64,000 nucleotides of DNA, from positions 62,001 through 126,000 of the forward strand of contig JBGPJF010000002.1 in NCBI GenBank assembly GCA_041485285.1. The letters run 5' to 3'. The notes beneath the pieces were generated by a model. The model was given only the letters and a program-made list of their open reading frames with translations, did not search any database and was not told the DNA's origin. A program made the position numbers and the translations under genes. The DNA comes from DATEUP01 sp041485285. GTDB taxonomy: Archaea; Thermoplasmatota; DTKX01; DATEUP01. This document shows positions 39,693-47,627 of this stretch, piece after piece. Position 1 is the stretch's first letter, and every line of letters begins with the position of its first letter.

Positions 39693-40319
39693 CTATTCTT
39701 CCTCGCCCCAGTGCTTGGCCAGATACTCGACAAGGCCGGGCGTTACGATGACCTTCTTGCGCACGACGGGGTAGCCATAGGGCAGTTCGATGTCCATGCC
39801 CTCCCCGTAGCGCACGGTGAGGCCATTCGTGAACTCCAAGTCCTCGAGCTTGGCGCCCAGCGCAATGGCGCGGGCGGCGAACACGGCCACGTCAATGGGC
39901 AGCTGGATGGCCCCGAGGTGCCGCGCGGGCAGCTTCGCGCGGCGGGTGATCAGGTCGCGGGTGCGCCCCCGCATCTTCTCGCCCCCGAGGATTCCGCCGA
40001 CGACGAGCGCGTCGAAGGCCTTGCAGTCGGCCGCGGTGAGGGGCTTGGCCGCGCTCGGGTCGAGCACCACGGCCTCGCCGAGGTCGAGGTCGCGGAAGCT
40101 GCGCGCGCTCACGTGCGCGTGGCCCGTCCGCTGGAGGTCGCGCTGGAGGCGCGGGTCGCGGACATTCGTGAACTGGACCTCGCCGCCCCACAGCGAGCAC
40201 GCGTGCTTGTACTCCATCATCAGCCACTTCGAGCGCCGCGGCTCGAGGTTCTCGATGACGAGTTGGACGGACGGGGCCTCGCGTGCGCCTTTGGCCCGCG
40301 GCAACTTCTCGGCTTTCAC
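39693..40319 (-). CDS. DUF431 SPOUT methyltransferase, Sfm1-like
   Basis: 208 residues resembling yeast Sfm1 and its archaeal DUF431 relatives. It opens QLVIENLEPRRSKWLMMEY, carries AVVLDPSAAKPL near 95, and has the SAM-binding trefoil-knot segment VVGGILGGEKMRGRTRDL near 117. LPIDVAVFAARAI follows near 152. Yeast Sfm1 methylates an arginine of ribosomal protein uS3; the archaeal substrate is less clear and may be a ribosomal protein or RNA. The start is GTG at 40319 (or the TTG five codons on). It is close to the eS1 gene and divergent from PINA. The family call rests on my recall of the Sfm1 motif pattern. Confidence 0.75.
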   Translation of the reverse strand: MKAEKLPRAKGAREAPSVQLVIENLEPRRSKWLMMEYKHACSLWGGEVQFTNVRDPRLQRDLQRTGHAHVSARSFRDLDLGEAVVLDPSAAKPLTAADCKAFDALVVGGILGGEKMRGRTRDLITRRAKLPARHLGAIQLPIDVAVFAARAIALGAKLEDLEFTNGLTVRYGEGMDIELPYGYPVVRKKVIVTPGLVEYLAKHWGEEE

Positions 40320-40354
40320 GGGCGAACCCCCGCTCGCGTGGAGCCCCCCCAACG

Positions 40355-40362
40355 CATAAATG
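40355..40362 (-). promoter_or_regulatory. TATA-like box between the methyltransferase and PINA genes
   Basis: CATTTATG on the minus strand lies 36-43 bases before the GTG of the DUF431 gene. Read on the plus strand it is only 12-19 bases from the PINA start, too close for a TATA box there, so it more likely serves the methyltransferase. Confidence 0.4.
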
Positions 40363-40373
40363 CATCTCGCCCG

Positions 40374-42077
40374 ATGGCAACGGGCTTGTCCGGCCGCAAG
40401 ATTGTTCCAGACACTTCCGTGCTCATTGACGGCCGCGTGAGCGAGATGGTCCTTAGCGGCGAACTCAAGGGCGCCCACGTGATCATCGCAGAGGCCTCGG
40501 CCGCCGAACTCGAACACCTGGCCAACTCCGGGCGCGGGATCGGCTGGAAAGGACTGCGCGAGCTTGCGAAACTGCGCGAGCACTCCGAGGCCGGGCGAAT
40601 CAAGCTCGAATTCTTCGGGTCACGGCCGACCGATGTGGAAGTGGCGGCGGCCCCCGGCGGGGCCATTGACAACCTGATCCGCTCGGCGGCCCTCGAATGC
40701 GGCGCGGAACTCATCACCTCCGACCGCGTGCAGAGCGAGGTCGCGCGCGCCAAGGGCGTGCCCGTGACCTACATCGTGCCTGACACGGAGGACGCGGTGC
40801 GGTTCGAGGACCTGGCCATCCAGCGGTTCTTCGACAAGCAGACGTTCTCCGTCCACCTCAAGGAAGGGCGCAGCCCCCACGCCAAACGCGGGGCCATCGG
40901 CCAAGTGCGCTACGAGAAGGTTTCCGACAAGGAGACGACGCGCCAAGAGCTGCTCGACCTTGCAAGTGAACTGTTGGACTTCGCCTCGCGGGACGACGAC
41001 TCGTTCATCGAGATCGACCGCCGCGACTCCCGCGTCGTCCAGGTGCGCGACATCCGCGTGGCAATCGCGTACCCGCCGTTTGCCGACGGGGTGGAAATCA
41101 CCGCCGTGCGCCCCGTCGCCAAGCTGAAGCTCGAGGACTACGGGCTTGAGGCGGAACTGATCCGCCGCCTCGAGGACCACCACCGCGGCGTGCTCATCTC
41201 GGGGCGGCCGGGTGACGGCAAATCGACGTTTGGCCAGGCGGTCGCCGCACACCTCTCGAAGCGCGGGGCCGTCGTGAAGACCATGGAACAGCCGCGCGAC
41301 ATGCAGGTCTCGGGGGACATCACGCAGTATGGCGCGCTCGACGGCGACATGGCGCTCACCTCGGAGTTCCTCCTGCTCGTGCGCCCCGACTTCGTCGTCT
41401 ACGACGAGGTGCGCAAGACGAGCGACTTCGAGACGTTTGCGGACATGCGGCTCGCAGGTGTGGGCCTCATCGGCGTCACGCACGCCAACCGCGCGATCGA
41501 CGCCGTGCAGCGCCTCATCGGGCGGGTCGAGCTCGGGATCATCCCGCAGGTCGTGGACACCGTCATCCACCTGGTCGAAGGCTCCGTGCGCGAAGTCCTC
41601 GAGCTGCGCTCGACGGTGAAGGTGCCCGAGGGCATGTTCCAGGCCGACCTCGCGCGGCCGGTGATCGCGGTCACCGACTTCCGCTCGGGGAAGGAAGTGT
41701 TCGAGCTCTACACCTACGGCGACCAAGTGGTGGTGATGCCTGTCGGCGGCGGCAGGCGGGGTGACCGCCCGGGGGGCCGGGGCGGCCGGGGCGCGCCGCA
41801 TTCGACGGGCGTGGAGGAAAACACGACCGCCGCCAGCGCCACCACTAGCCGCGAGGGCTTGCCCGCGCGCACCAAGCCCCAGGGCAAGATGCTCGTGATC
41901 CAGGCCGACTGGAGCCTGCGGGGCGAGCCGGTGGAAGTGCTCCTCGACGGCTCGCCGATTTTCGAGGGGCAGGTGGGCCCGAAGGGAAGCCTGCGCCTGG
42001 CGCGCCGCAGCCCGCTGGGCCGCCAGGTCGAAGACGGCCTGCGCCGGGGCGCACGCGTGTCGCTGCGGCGGATCTAG
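40374..42077 (+). CDS. PINA: PIN-domain ATPase
   Basis: 567 residues. Residues 8-130 form a PIN nuclease domain (IVPDTSVLIDGRVS, with acidic residues ELEHL and ITSDRVQSE). A middle region includes the KH-type segment, and residues 255-440 form a RecA-like ATPase with Walker A SGRPGDGKST near 277, Walker B VVYDEVRKT near 340 and THANRAIDA near 375. A GRGG-rich linker (about 460-475) and a 70-residue C-terminal domain follow. In Sulfolobus PINA forms hexamers that unwind DNA and interact with the Hjm helicase in fork repair. The ATG at 40374 is the first start that fits. Same-strand neighbours are absent. Confidence 0.92.
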   Translation: MATGLSGRKIVPDTSVLIDGRVSEMVLSGELKGAHVIIAEASAAELEHLANSGRGIGWKGLRELAKLREHSEAGRIKLEFFGSRPTDVEVAAAPGGAIDNLIRSAALECGAELITSDRVQSEVARAKGVPVTYIVPDTEDAVRFEDLAIQRFFDKQTFSVHLKEGRSPHAKRGAIGQVRYEKVSDKETTRQELLDLASELLDFASRDDDSFIEIDRRDSRVVQVRDIRVAIAYPPFADGVEITAVRPVAKLKLEDYGLEAELIRRLEDHHRGVLISGRPGDGKSTFGQAVAAHLSKRGAVVKTMEQPRDMQVSGDITQYGALDGDMALTSEFLLLVRPDFVVYDEVRKTSDFETFADMRLAGVGLIGVTHANRAIDAVQRLIGRVELGIIPQVVDTVIHLVEGSVREVLELRSTVKVPEGMFQADLARPVIAVTDFRSGKEVFELYTYGDQVVVMPVGGGRRGDRPGGRGGRGAPHSTGVEENTTAASATTSREGLPARTKPQGKMLVIQADWSLRGEPVEVLLDGSPIFEGQVGPKGSLRLARRSPLGRQVEDGLRRGARVSLRRI

Positions 42078-42079
42078 AA

Positions 42080-43162
42080 TCAGCCGATGTCCGGCAGCAG
42101 CACGCGGTCCACCGCGCGGTCGTACACGTGGTTCTTGATGGGGAAGAGGTCGCGCAGCGCGAAGGTGAAGCTCACGGGCTCGCGGGCAACGAACCGGTTC
42201 TCGCGGTTGAACTTCGACACCGCGACCATCGCCTCGACATGCTCCTTGAAGTTGTGGAAGGCGAGGATCTCGACCGCTTCGGTGTCGCCCGCAACGCGGA
42301 AGACGACGGGCAGCTTGTCGTAGAAGGGCTCTTCGAGCGTCCCGCGGACCTCGAGCGTTTGGCTCGGCCGGTAGCGCTGGTGGAGCAGGCACAGCACCTC
42401 GTACCCGAGCATCTGCAGGTTGGGGACGCGCACCGTGCGGATGAGCCCGAGGGCCTCGAAGTTCTTGCGCATTTTCGTGACCGTCTGGCGGGTCACGTCG
42501 ATCTGCTTGGCCACGCTGCTGTCATGCAGGTCGGGGTTGGCCACGAGGCCGCGGAACACCTTCTTCTCGATCCTTGAGAGGTCAACAGCGGGGTTGCGCA
42601 CGGCGAACTCGCGGGGTGCCTCGCGCGGCGCGCGCCGCTCCTCGCGCTCCTCGACGCCGAAGTCGCGGGCAAGGATGGAGGCGCCGTCGAAGAAGGCGGA
42701 GATGCGCGACTGGCCGAAGGGGAAGTGGACCGCTTCGTAGCCCTCCGGCAGCAGGAACTCGCTTTCGCTGTACACCCGGAAGAAGCGCTCCGTGTTCTGC
42801 TTCGCCGAAGAATAATTGCGGTTGAGCGAGAGGGCGAACCCCGCGCGCTCGTCGCTTGCAAGGTAGTAAATCTCGGGGAAGTCGGCAAGCAGCGAGCGGC
42901 CGACTTCGAGCCGCTTCGGGGCCGGGACGCTCGCGTTGAGATGCGCGTAGTTCACGGACAGTAGTTCGCAGCCGAGGCGCTGCAGCTGCGGCACGCGCAC
43001 CGTCATGAAGAACCCGCGCGACTTCAGCCGGTTCTTGATGGCGGTGACCGTGGAAAGCTTGACGGCGACCTTCTCGGAGAGCTCGCGGTCATTCAGGGCG
43101 GTGTGCCGAACGAGCGCGTGGAAGACCGCCTTCTCGTTCGGGGACAGGTCTTTGAGCGCCAT
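42080..43162 (-). CDS. Transcription regulator built of two repeated HTH-sensor units
   Basis: A 360-residue protein with an internal duplication. Unit 1 (residues 1-165) opens with a winged helix, SPNEKAVFHALVRHTALNDR, followed by TVTAIKNRLKSRGFFMTVRV. Unit 2 (185-360) opens with SRIEKKVFRGLVANPDLHDS followed by TVTKMRKNFEALGLIRTVRV. Each winged helix is followed by an alpha/beta part with LGCELLSVNY or LGYEVLCLLH, reminiscent of Lrp-type sensor domains. A charged linker (EEREERRAPREAPREF) joins the units. Such a protein could bind DNA as a pseudo-dimer. The target and ligand are unknown. TATA-like AT-rich stretches lie near 43196 and 43221. Confidence 0.85.
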   Translation of the reverse strand: MALKDLSPNEKAVFHALVRHTALNDRELSEKVAVKLSTVTAIKNRLKSRGFFMTVRVPQLQRLGCELLSVNYAHLNASVPAPKRLEVGRSLLADFPEIYYLASDERAGFALSLNRNYSSAKQNTERFFRVYSESEFLLPEGYEAVHFPFGQSRISAFFDGASILARDFGVEEREERRAPREAPREFAVRNPAVDLSRIEKKVFRGLVANPDLHDSSVAKQIDVTRQTVTKMRKNFEALGLIRTVRVPNLQMLGYEVLCLLHQRYRPSQTLEVRGTLEEPFYDKLPVVFRVAGDTEAVEILAFHNFKEHVEAMVAVSKFNRENRFVAREPVSFTFALRDLFPIKNHVYDRAVDRVLLPDIG

Positions 43163-43366
43163 GATCCATCCCGGGAGGGCGCGAGGCGGACAAAAAGATA
43201 TCGCAGGCCGGTACTTTTCTCATATTTCGGCCGCTGAAGTGCCAGGCGGAGTCCATTCCCCCAGCAGCAGGGGCGTATCGGCCGGGGCGCGCGGCCCCCC
43301 GCCTGCGCCTGCGGCCGAACGGCTTTAATGCCCCTTTCTTGGTAAGCCCAGAGAGAACTGGCGGCC
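43163..43366. other. Divergent promoter region of the HTH regulator and phosphohexomutase genes
   Basis: 204 bases between two divergent starts. AT-rich elements GATATCTTTTTG (minus strand, about 43193-43204) and AAATATGAG (minus, about 43217-43225) probably serve the regulator, and GCTTTAATG (plus, 43322-43330) the mutase. No coding signal is convincing. Confidence 0.5.
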
Positions 43367-44746
43367 TTGACTTCGCAGAACATCTTCCGCGCTTATGACA
43401 TCCGCGGCGTCTACAACGAGGACCTCTTTGCGGAGGACGCGGTCGAGATCGCGCAAACGTTTGCCGAATACATCGGCGGCAAGGGCCCGGTGTGCCTGGC
43501 CCGGGACGGCCGCACCTCGTCGCCGGCCCTTGAGGCCGCCGTCGCCGCGGGCCTTGCCTCCAGCGGCGTGCAGGTGGAGTCCTTCGGCCTCCTGCCGATC
43601 CCGACGGCGAACTTCGCCACATGGCAGGGCGGCTTCGCCCACGGCGTGTACATCACCGCCTCGCACAACCCGGCCAAGTACAACGGGGTGCGCTTCCGCA
43701 ACTCCGACGGCTCCGGGTACACCAGCCAGAACGACCAGATCAAGCGCCTCTTTTTCGAGGGGAAGCGCCGCCGCGTCCCCTGGGACCAGGTCGGCGCGAT
43801 CCGCGAGGGCGACGCCGACCACCTGGTGGACCGCTACACGCACTTCCTGCTGAAGCGGCTGCCGGGCATGCGCCCCTTCAAGGTCGTGCTCGATCCGGGC
43901 AACGGGGCCGCGGCGGTGACGGCGGCGCGCCTCTTCACCGAGGCGGGGTTCGTCGTGCGCGTGATCAACGGCGAGATCGACGGGCACTTCCCGAACCGCG
44001 ACCCGCACCCGACCGAGAAGACGATCGGCGGTCTCAAGAAGGCCGTGAAGAAGGAAGGCGCGGCCTTCGGGGTGGCCTTTGACGGGGACGGCGACCGGTG
44101 CGTGTTCGTCGACGACAAAGGCCGCGCCGTGCAGACCGACAAAGCCGGCATCATCGTCGCCCGCGAGATCGCGCGGCGCAAGCGCGGAGCCACGATCCTG
44201 GCCAACATCCCCTGCTCGATGATCGTCGAGGAAGAGCTGCACAAGATCCCGGGCACGCGCGTGCAGCGCGTGCGCGTGGGGGACGTCTACGTCTGCGAGG
44301 CGATCCGCAAGTACGACGCGGCGTTCGCGATGGAGATTTCGTCGCACTATTTCCTGCCGGACTTCTACATCTTCGACGACCCCGTGCTCATGGCGCTCAA
44401 GGTCGCCCAGGAAATCGGGGAGTCGGGCAAGAAGCTCTCGGAGCTTGCCGACGAGATCCCGTCGTACCCCTTCGTCGAGAAGGAAATCCGCGTCAAGGAC
44501 GAAATCAAGTTCAAGGCGCTCAAATGGCTCGTGAAGTACTACCAGGGCAAGGGGGTGGACGTCGACACGACCGACGGGGCCAAGGTGCAGATGAAGAACG
44601 GCTGGGGCCTCCTGCGCGCGTCGAACACGCAGCCGATGGTGCGCCTCTTTGCCGAGGCGAAGACCAAGCGCGACCTGCAGCGGATTGTCACGGAAATGGA
44701 GAGGGACTGCGCCAAGGCCCTCAAGAAGGCGGCGGCGGCCCCGTAG
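43367..44746 (+). CDS. Phosphomannomutase/phosphoglucomutase
   Basis: A 459-residue alpha-D-phosphohexomutase. It opens IFRAYDIRGVYNEDL (substrate arginine loop), has the catalytic serine in YITASHNPAKYNG near residue 96, the metal loop FDGDGDRCV near 243, the sugar loop in AMEISSHYF near 325 and the phosphate-binding RASNTQPMVRLFAEA near 422. It interconverts hexose 1- and 6-phosphates for glycan and sugar-nucleotide synthesis. Specificity between mannose and glucose is not settled by sequence; the GEISSHYF-type loop is here MEISSHYF. TTG at 43367 is the best start. Convergent with the desulfurase gene. Confidence 0.94.
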   Translation: MTSQNIFRAYDIRGVYNEDLFAEDAVEIAQTFAEYIGGKGPVCLARDGRTSSPALEAAVAAGLASSGVQVESFGLLPIPTANFATWQGGFAHGVYITASHNPAKYNGVRFRNSDGSGYTSQNDQIKRLFFEGKRRRVPWDQVGAIREGDADHLVDRYTHFLLKRLPGMRPFKVVLDPGNGAAAVTAARLFTEAGFVVRVINGEIDGHFPNRDPHPTEKTIGGLKKAVKKEGAAFGVAFDGDGDRCVFVDDKGRAVQTDKAGIIVAREIARRKRGATILANIPCSMIVEEELHKIPGTRVQRVRVGDVYVCEAIRKYDAAFAMEISSHYFLPDFYIFDDPVLMALKVAQEIGESGKKLSELADEIPSYPFVEKEIRVKDEIKFKALKWLVKYYQGKGVDVDTTDGAKVQMKNGWGLLRASNTQPMVRLFAEAKTKRDLQRIVTEMERDCAKALKKAAAAP

Positions 44747-44763
44747 GGCAGCGGGCGTCCAAC

Positions 44764-45969
44764 TCACGCCAGGACCGAGCGCAGCGTCTCGGCGAACAGG
44801 TCGCACTCCGCCTCGGTGTTGTACAAGTAGAACGACGCCCGGACGGTTCCCTTGAGGCCGTGCGCGCGAAGCCACGAGTGGACGCAGTGGTTCCCCGAGC
44901 GCACCGCGATGTTTGCCGCCTCGTCGAGCATCAGGGCCACGTCGTGGGAGTCCACGCCGTCGATGACGAACGAATAGATGGCCCCGCGCAGGTCGGGGGA
45001 GGCCGGCCCGATGAGGCGCAGACCGTCCATGCCGTCGAGGGCCTTGGTCAAGCGGCGGTTCAGCTTCCGGACATGGCGAGAAATCTCCTCCATCCCGACT
45101 TTCTCCAAATAGGAGAGCGCCGCGCCCGCCCCCAGGATCCCGGCGTAATCCTGGAGCCCGCCCTCGAACCGCCGCGGCGGCCGCAGGAAGTCCGCGCGCT
45201 CGTAGGTCGTGCCGCTCACCGTGGAGCCTCCCGGGTTCACGGGGTCCATCTTTTCGAGGTGCTCCGCGCGCCCGTAGAGCAGGCCCACGCCCGTGGGCCC
45301 GCACATCTTGTGCACCGAACAGGCGAAAAAGTCGCAGTCGAGTTTGCGGACATCGACCGGCTCATGCGGGGCCGACTGCGCGCCGTCAAGGAGCACCGCG
45401 GCCCCTTTGTCGTGGGCGATTTCGGCAATGGCGCGCGCAGGCACCGAGGTTCCGTCGAGGTTAGCGGTGTGGCCGATGGCTACGAGCTTGGTCTTGCGCG
45501 TCACCGCCCCCTTGAAGGCCTCGAGGTCGAAGGTCCCGTCGCGGCCCGCGCGTACCGCCGTGTAGGTAATGCCGCGCTGTTTCCGCAGGAGGTGCCATGG
45601 CGCCAGATTCGAATTGTGCTCCTTGTCGCCGCCCACGACCTCGTCGCCCTTCTTCAGGCCGAACGAGTGCCCGACGAGGTTGATGGCCTCCGTCGTGTTG
45701 CGAAGGAACACGAGTTCGTCCTTTGACTTAGCATTGAAGTGGGCGCGGGCGGCTTCGCGGACGTCGTCCACCATCACCGAGACCTTCGACGACAGCTTGT
45801 GGACGGAGCGCTCGCCGCACACCGGGTACTGCTCGTAGTACGCGACGACCGCGTCGATGACCGGCCGCGGCTTCAGCGCCATGCAGGCCGAGTCGAGGTA
45901 CACGAGGGGCGTTTCCCCCGCCCTCTTGTTGAGGACCCGGAAGTCCTTGCGGATGCGGTTGACGTCCAT
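44764..45969 (-). CDS. sufS: SufS-like cysteine desulfurase
   Basis: A 401-residue PLP enzyme that removes sulfur from cysteine. The PLP lysine is in FACSVHKMCGPTG near residue 225, the PLP aspartate in VLLDGAQSAPHE near 200 and the persulfide cysteine in VRSGNHCVHSWL near 360. PGGSTVSG near 247 completes the site. The form is group II (SufS/CsdA) by the short catalytic loop. No SufBCD or scaffold gene is adjacent. It may feed iron-sulfur cluster or thiazole sulfur, as thi4 lies downstream on the same strand, though Cys-type Thi4 supplies its own sulfur. A TATA box lies 32 bases upstream. Confidence 0.93.
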   Translation of the reverse strand: MDVNRIRKDFRVLNKRAGETPLVYLDSACMALKPRPVIDAVVAYYEQYPVCGERSVHKLSSKVSVMVDDVREAARAHFNAKSKDELVFLRNTTEAINLVGHSFGLKKGDEVVGGDKEHNSNLAPWHLLRKQRGITYTAVRAGRDGTFDLEAFKGAVTRKTKLVAIGHTANLDGTSVPARAIAEIAHDKGAAVLLDGAQSAPHEPVDVRKLDCDFFACSVHKMCGPTGVGLLYGRAEHLEKMDPVNPGGSTVSGTTYERADFLRPPRRFEGGLQDYAGILGAGAALSYLEKVGMEEISRHVRKLNRRLTKALDGMDGLRLIGPASPDLRGAIYSFVIDGVDSHDVALMLDEAANIAVRSGNHCVHSWLRAHGLKGTVRASFYLYNTEAECDLFAETLRSVLA

Positions 45970-46000
45970 TCTCGCCCTGCCGACCTAGGCGCCCGAGCGG

Positions 46001-46008
46001 TAATTAAG
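46001..46008 (-). promoter_or_regulatory. TATA box of the desulfurase gene
   Basis: CTTAATTA on the minus strand, 32-39 bases before the ATG at 45969, in a GC-rich surround. GGGCGAGA just before the ATG could serve as ribosome site. Confidence 0.55.
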
Positions 46009-46025
46009 CCGAGCGTGCGCCCCGG

Positions 46026-46262
46026 TTAAGGCGTGCGCTTTGCCCACCATACCCAACCGCGGGCTTTGGGGTCGAGCTCGCCATCGATGAGGCCGCGCAG
46101 CTGCATCTTCATCAGGAATTTGGCCGGCGAGTCCGGGCACTGGACGCCGCCGGCATTGGTGGCCGCTTCGACCTCGAGGGTCGAGCGGCGGCTGCCGTCC
46201 TGCAGGAACTTGAGGATGAAGGCGTTCGCCTCCCCCTCGCTCATGACCTGGCGTTGGCTCAT
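46026..46262 (-). CDS. Small protein, possible winged-helix-like
   Basis: A 78-residue protein. ATG at 46262 is set by a full GGAGGT site at a 5-base gap, so the gene is well supported. Residues 8-60 are helical with FILKFLQDGSRRSTLEVEAA and KFLMKMQLRGLIDGELD, a pattern like a small winged helix; a single cysteine lies in VQCPDSPA. It ends GWVWWAKRTP. It follows thi4 by 57 bases on the same strand and precedes the desulfurase promoter, so it may be co-transcribed with thi4. No family is recognised. Confidence 0.75.
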   Translation of the reverse strand: MSQRQVMSEGEANAFILKFLQDGSRRSTLEVEAATNAGGVQCPDSPAKFLMKMQLRGLIDGELDPKARGWVWWAKRTP

Positions 46263-46318
46263 CGTCGACCTCCGCGGCGCTTCGAGGCCGCAGGCTGGTC
46301 GCGGCGGCCCGCCTACGC

Positions 46319-47146
46319 CTACGCCTTCGCCTTGCCCTTCGCTTTGGCGGTCACCGGTTCGGTGCTCCCGTTCTTCAGCGCCTTGTAGATCTCGTCGGCG
46401 GCCTTGCGGCCCGACAGGAGCATCCCGCCGAAGGTGGGGCCCATGCGCGGCAACCCGTGCGCGGTGGCAACGGCCATCCCCGATACGTAGAGGCCGGGGA
46501 AGTGGTAGCCGGTCTTCTCGACGACCGCGTCTTCCGATTTCTCGACCCACATCGGGTTCATGCCGGGCAATTCGACGAGGCGCCGTTTGGCAAGCGCCTG
46601 CAGCACGCACGCGTCGTGGCCGGTCGCGTCGAGCACGATCTTGCTCTCGAGCGCGATGGGGTCCACGCAGGTCACGTTGTGGGGAAGGGCGTTCACGGGC
46701 GTCCAATTGACGACGGCCCCCGCGACGCGGCCTTCCTTGAAGATGACGTCGTCGAACATTGTCATATTAATGATCTTTGCACCCGCGTCGCAGGCTCCCT
46801 TGATGAGCGCGGAGCACGCGTGAGGCCCGTCGACCATGTAGAGTCCGGGGGACGCTTCCTCGTACGGGCAGTCGAGCTCGTCGAGGATCTTTTGCGAGGG
46901 AGCCCGGAAGGTGTTCTTGTTCATCAGGTACCCGCCGATCCAGAAGCCGCCGCCGATGTAGTTGTTCTGCTCGATGACGAGGACCTTTACGCCTTTGTTG
47001 CAGAGATCGCGGGCAGCCATAAGCCCCGAGGGCCCGCCGCCCACCACGATCACATCGCTCGTGATGTACTTTTCAAAGTCGCGGGCAAACCCCGAGACAA
47101 TTGCCTTGGTTACTGCCGCCTCTCCAACGTTTGCAAAGATGGGCAT
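46319..47146 (-). CDS. thi4: Thi4 thiazole synthase, cysteine type
   Basis: A 275-residue FAD-fold enzyme that makes the thiazole of thiamin from NAD and glycine. The dinucleotide loop VIVVGGGPSGLMAARDL lies near residue 32. The active-site region reads PHNVTCVDPIALESK near 160, with Cys just before VDP; this matches the suicidal sulfur-donor cysteine of yeast Thi4 and the cysteine of haloarchaeal Thi4, whereas methanogens carry histidine there and use sulfide. The C-terminal GMAVATAHGLPRMGPTFGG is typical. I chose the ATG at 47146 because AGGTGA stands 4 bases upstream; an ATG 19 codons earlier lacks such a site. The tail is Lys/Ala-rich. Confidence 0.93.
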   Translation of the reverse strand: MPIFANVGEAAVTKAIVSGFARDFEKYITSDVIVVGGGPSGLMAARDLCNKGVKVLVIEQNNYIGGGFWIGGYLMNKNTFRAPSQKILDELDCPYEEASPGLYMVDGPHACSALIKGACDAGAKIINMTMFDDVIFKEGRVAGAVVNWTPVNALPHNVTCVDPIALESKIVLDATGHDACVLQALAKRRLVELPGMNPMWVEKSEDAVVEKTGYHFPGLYVSGMAVATAHGLPRMGPTFGGMLLSGRKAADEIYKALKNGSTEPVTAKAKGKAKA

Positions 47147-47200
47147 TTTCTCACCTGTTCTGGAGTTGTCCAGATAGTAGGCCGGCAAGTGCCGAAACCG

Positions 47201-47208
47201 CATTTAAG
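47201..47208 (-). promoter_or_regulatory. TATA box of thi4
   Basis: CTTAAATG on the minus strand, 55-62 bases before the thi4 ATG. No TPP-riboswitch boxes were seen in the leader. Confidence 0.5.
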
Positions 47209-47353
47209 AGCATGGATGGCAGGCGTGGGCGCGGGGCCTCCTGCTGCCTCTCAAATCTCGGTATTAAGGTTGGAAATGTGGGGAGGACGTTCATAGGGGG
47301 CCCAGGGGTGTGGCTAAGGCGGAGCAAAGCGGCAGCGTAGAGGGGGAGAAGTC

Positions 47354-47617
47354 GTGTACGCACAGAAGTCGAAACGGCTGGAGCGGCAAGCGTACCTCGG
47401 CGACCTGCCGGGGGTTGCGGAGCGCCGGATCGTGGCGGAAGTGGCCATTCAACTGCGCATTTCCCCGCGGTTTTCCGACGACGGCGTGCCCGAGGGCACA
47501 TGCGACCGGGCCATCTCGATCCACCTGGACGAGCCCGTGCCGGAGGAGGAGGGCGAGCAGGAGCTCGACCTCAAAGACGAGTTCGTCCGGGCCTTCAAGG
47601 ATGTAGGCAGCCAGTAG
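47354..47617 (+). CDS. Uncharacterised 87-residue protein
   Basis: A small acidic protein starting at GTG 47354 behind AGGGGGAG. It opens MYAQKSKRLERQAYLGDLPG, has a central AEVAIQLRISPRF strand-like stretch, and ends in an acidic part (PVPEEEGEQELDLKDEF) and a short helix. There is no membrane segment or metal motif apart from one cysteine. It lies between divergent thi4 and convergent dphB. I do not recognise the family; the good ribosome site and GC-rich third positions support it as real. Confidence 0.65.
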   Translation: MYAQKSKRLERQAYLGDLPGVAERRIVAEVAIQLRISPRFSDDGVPEGTCDRAISIHLDEPVPEEEGEQELDLKDEFVRAFKDVGSQ

Positions 47618-47627
47618 GGGCCGAGCC

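Noticed and set aside
39177..40373. Upstream extension of the PINA frame
   Set aside because: It runs through the antisense of the receiver and DUF431 genes; PIN homology begins right after the ATG at 40374.
47147..47353. Possible TPP riboswitch before thi4
   Set aside because: I looked for the conserved CTGAGA and ACCTGA boxes in the leader on the minus strand and did not find them in the right order.
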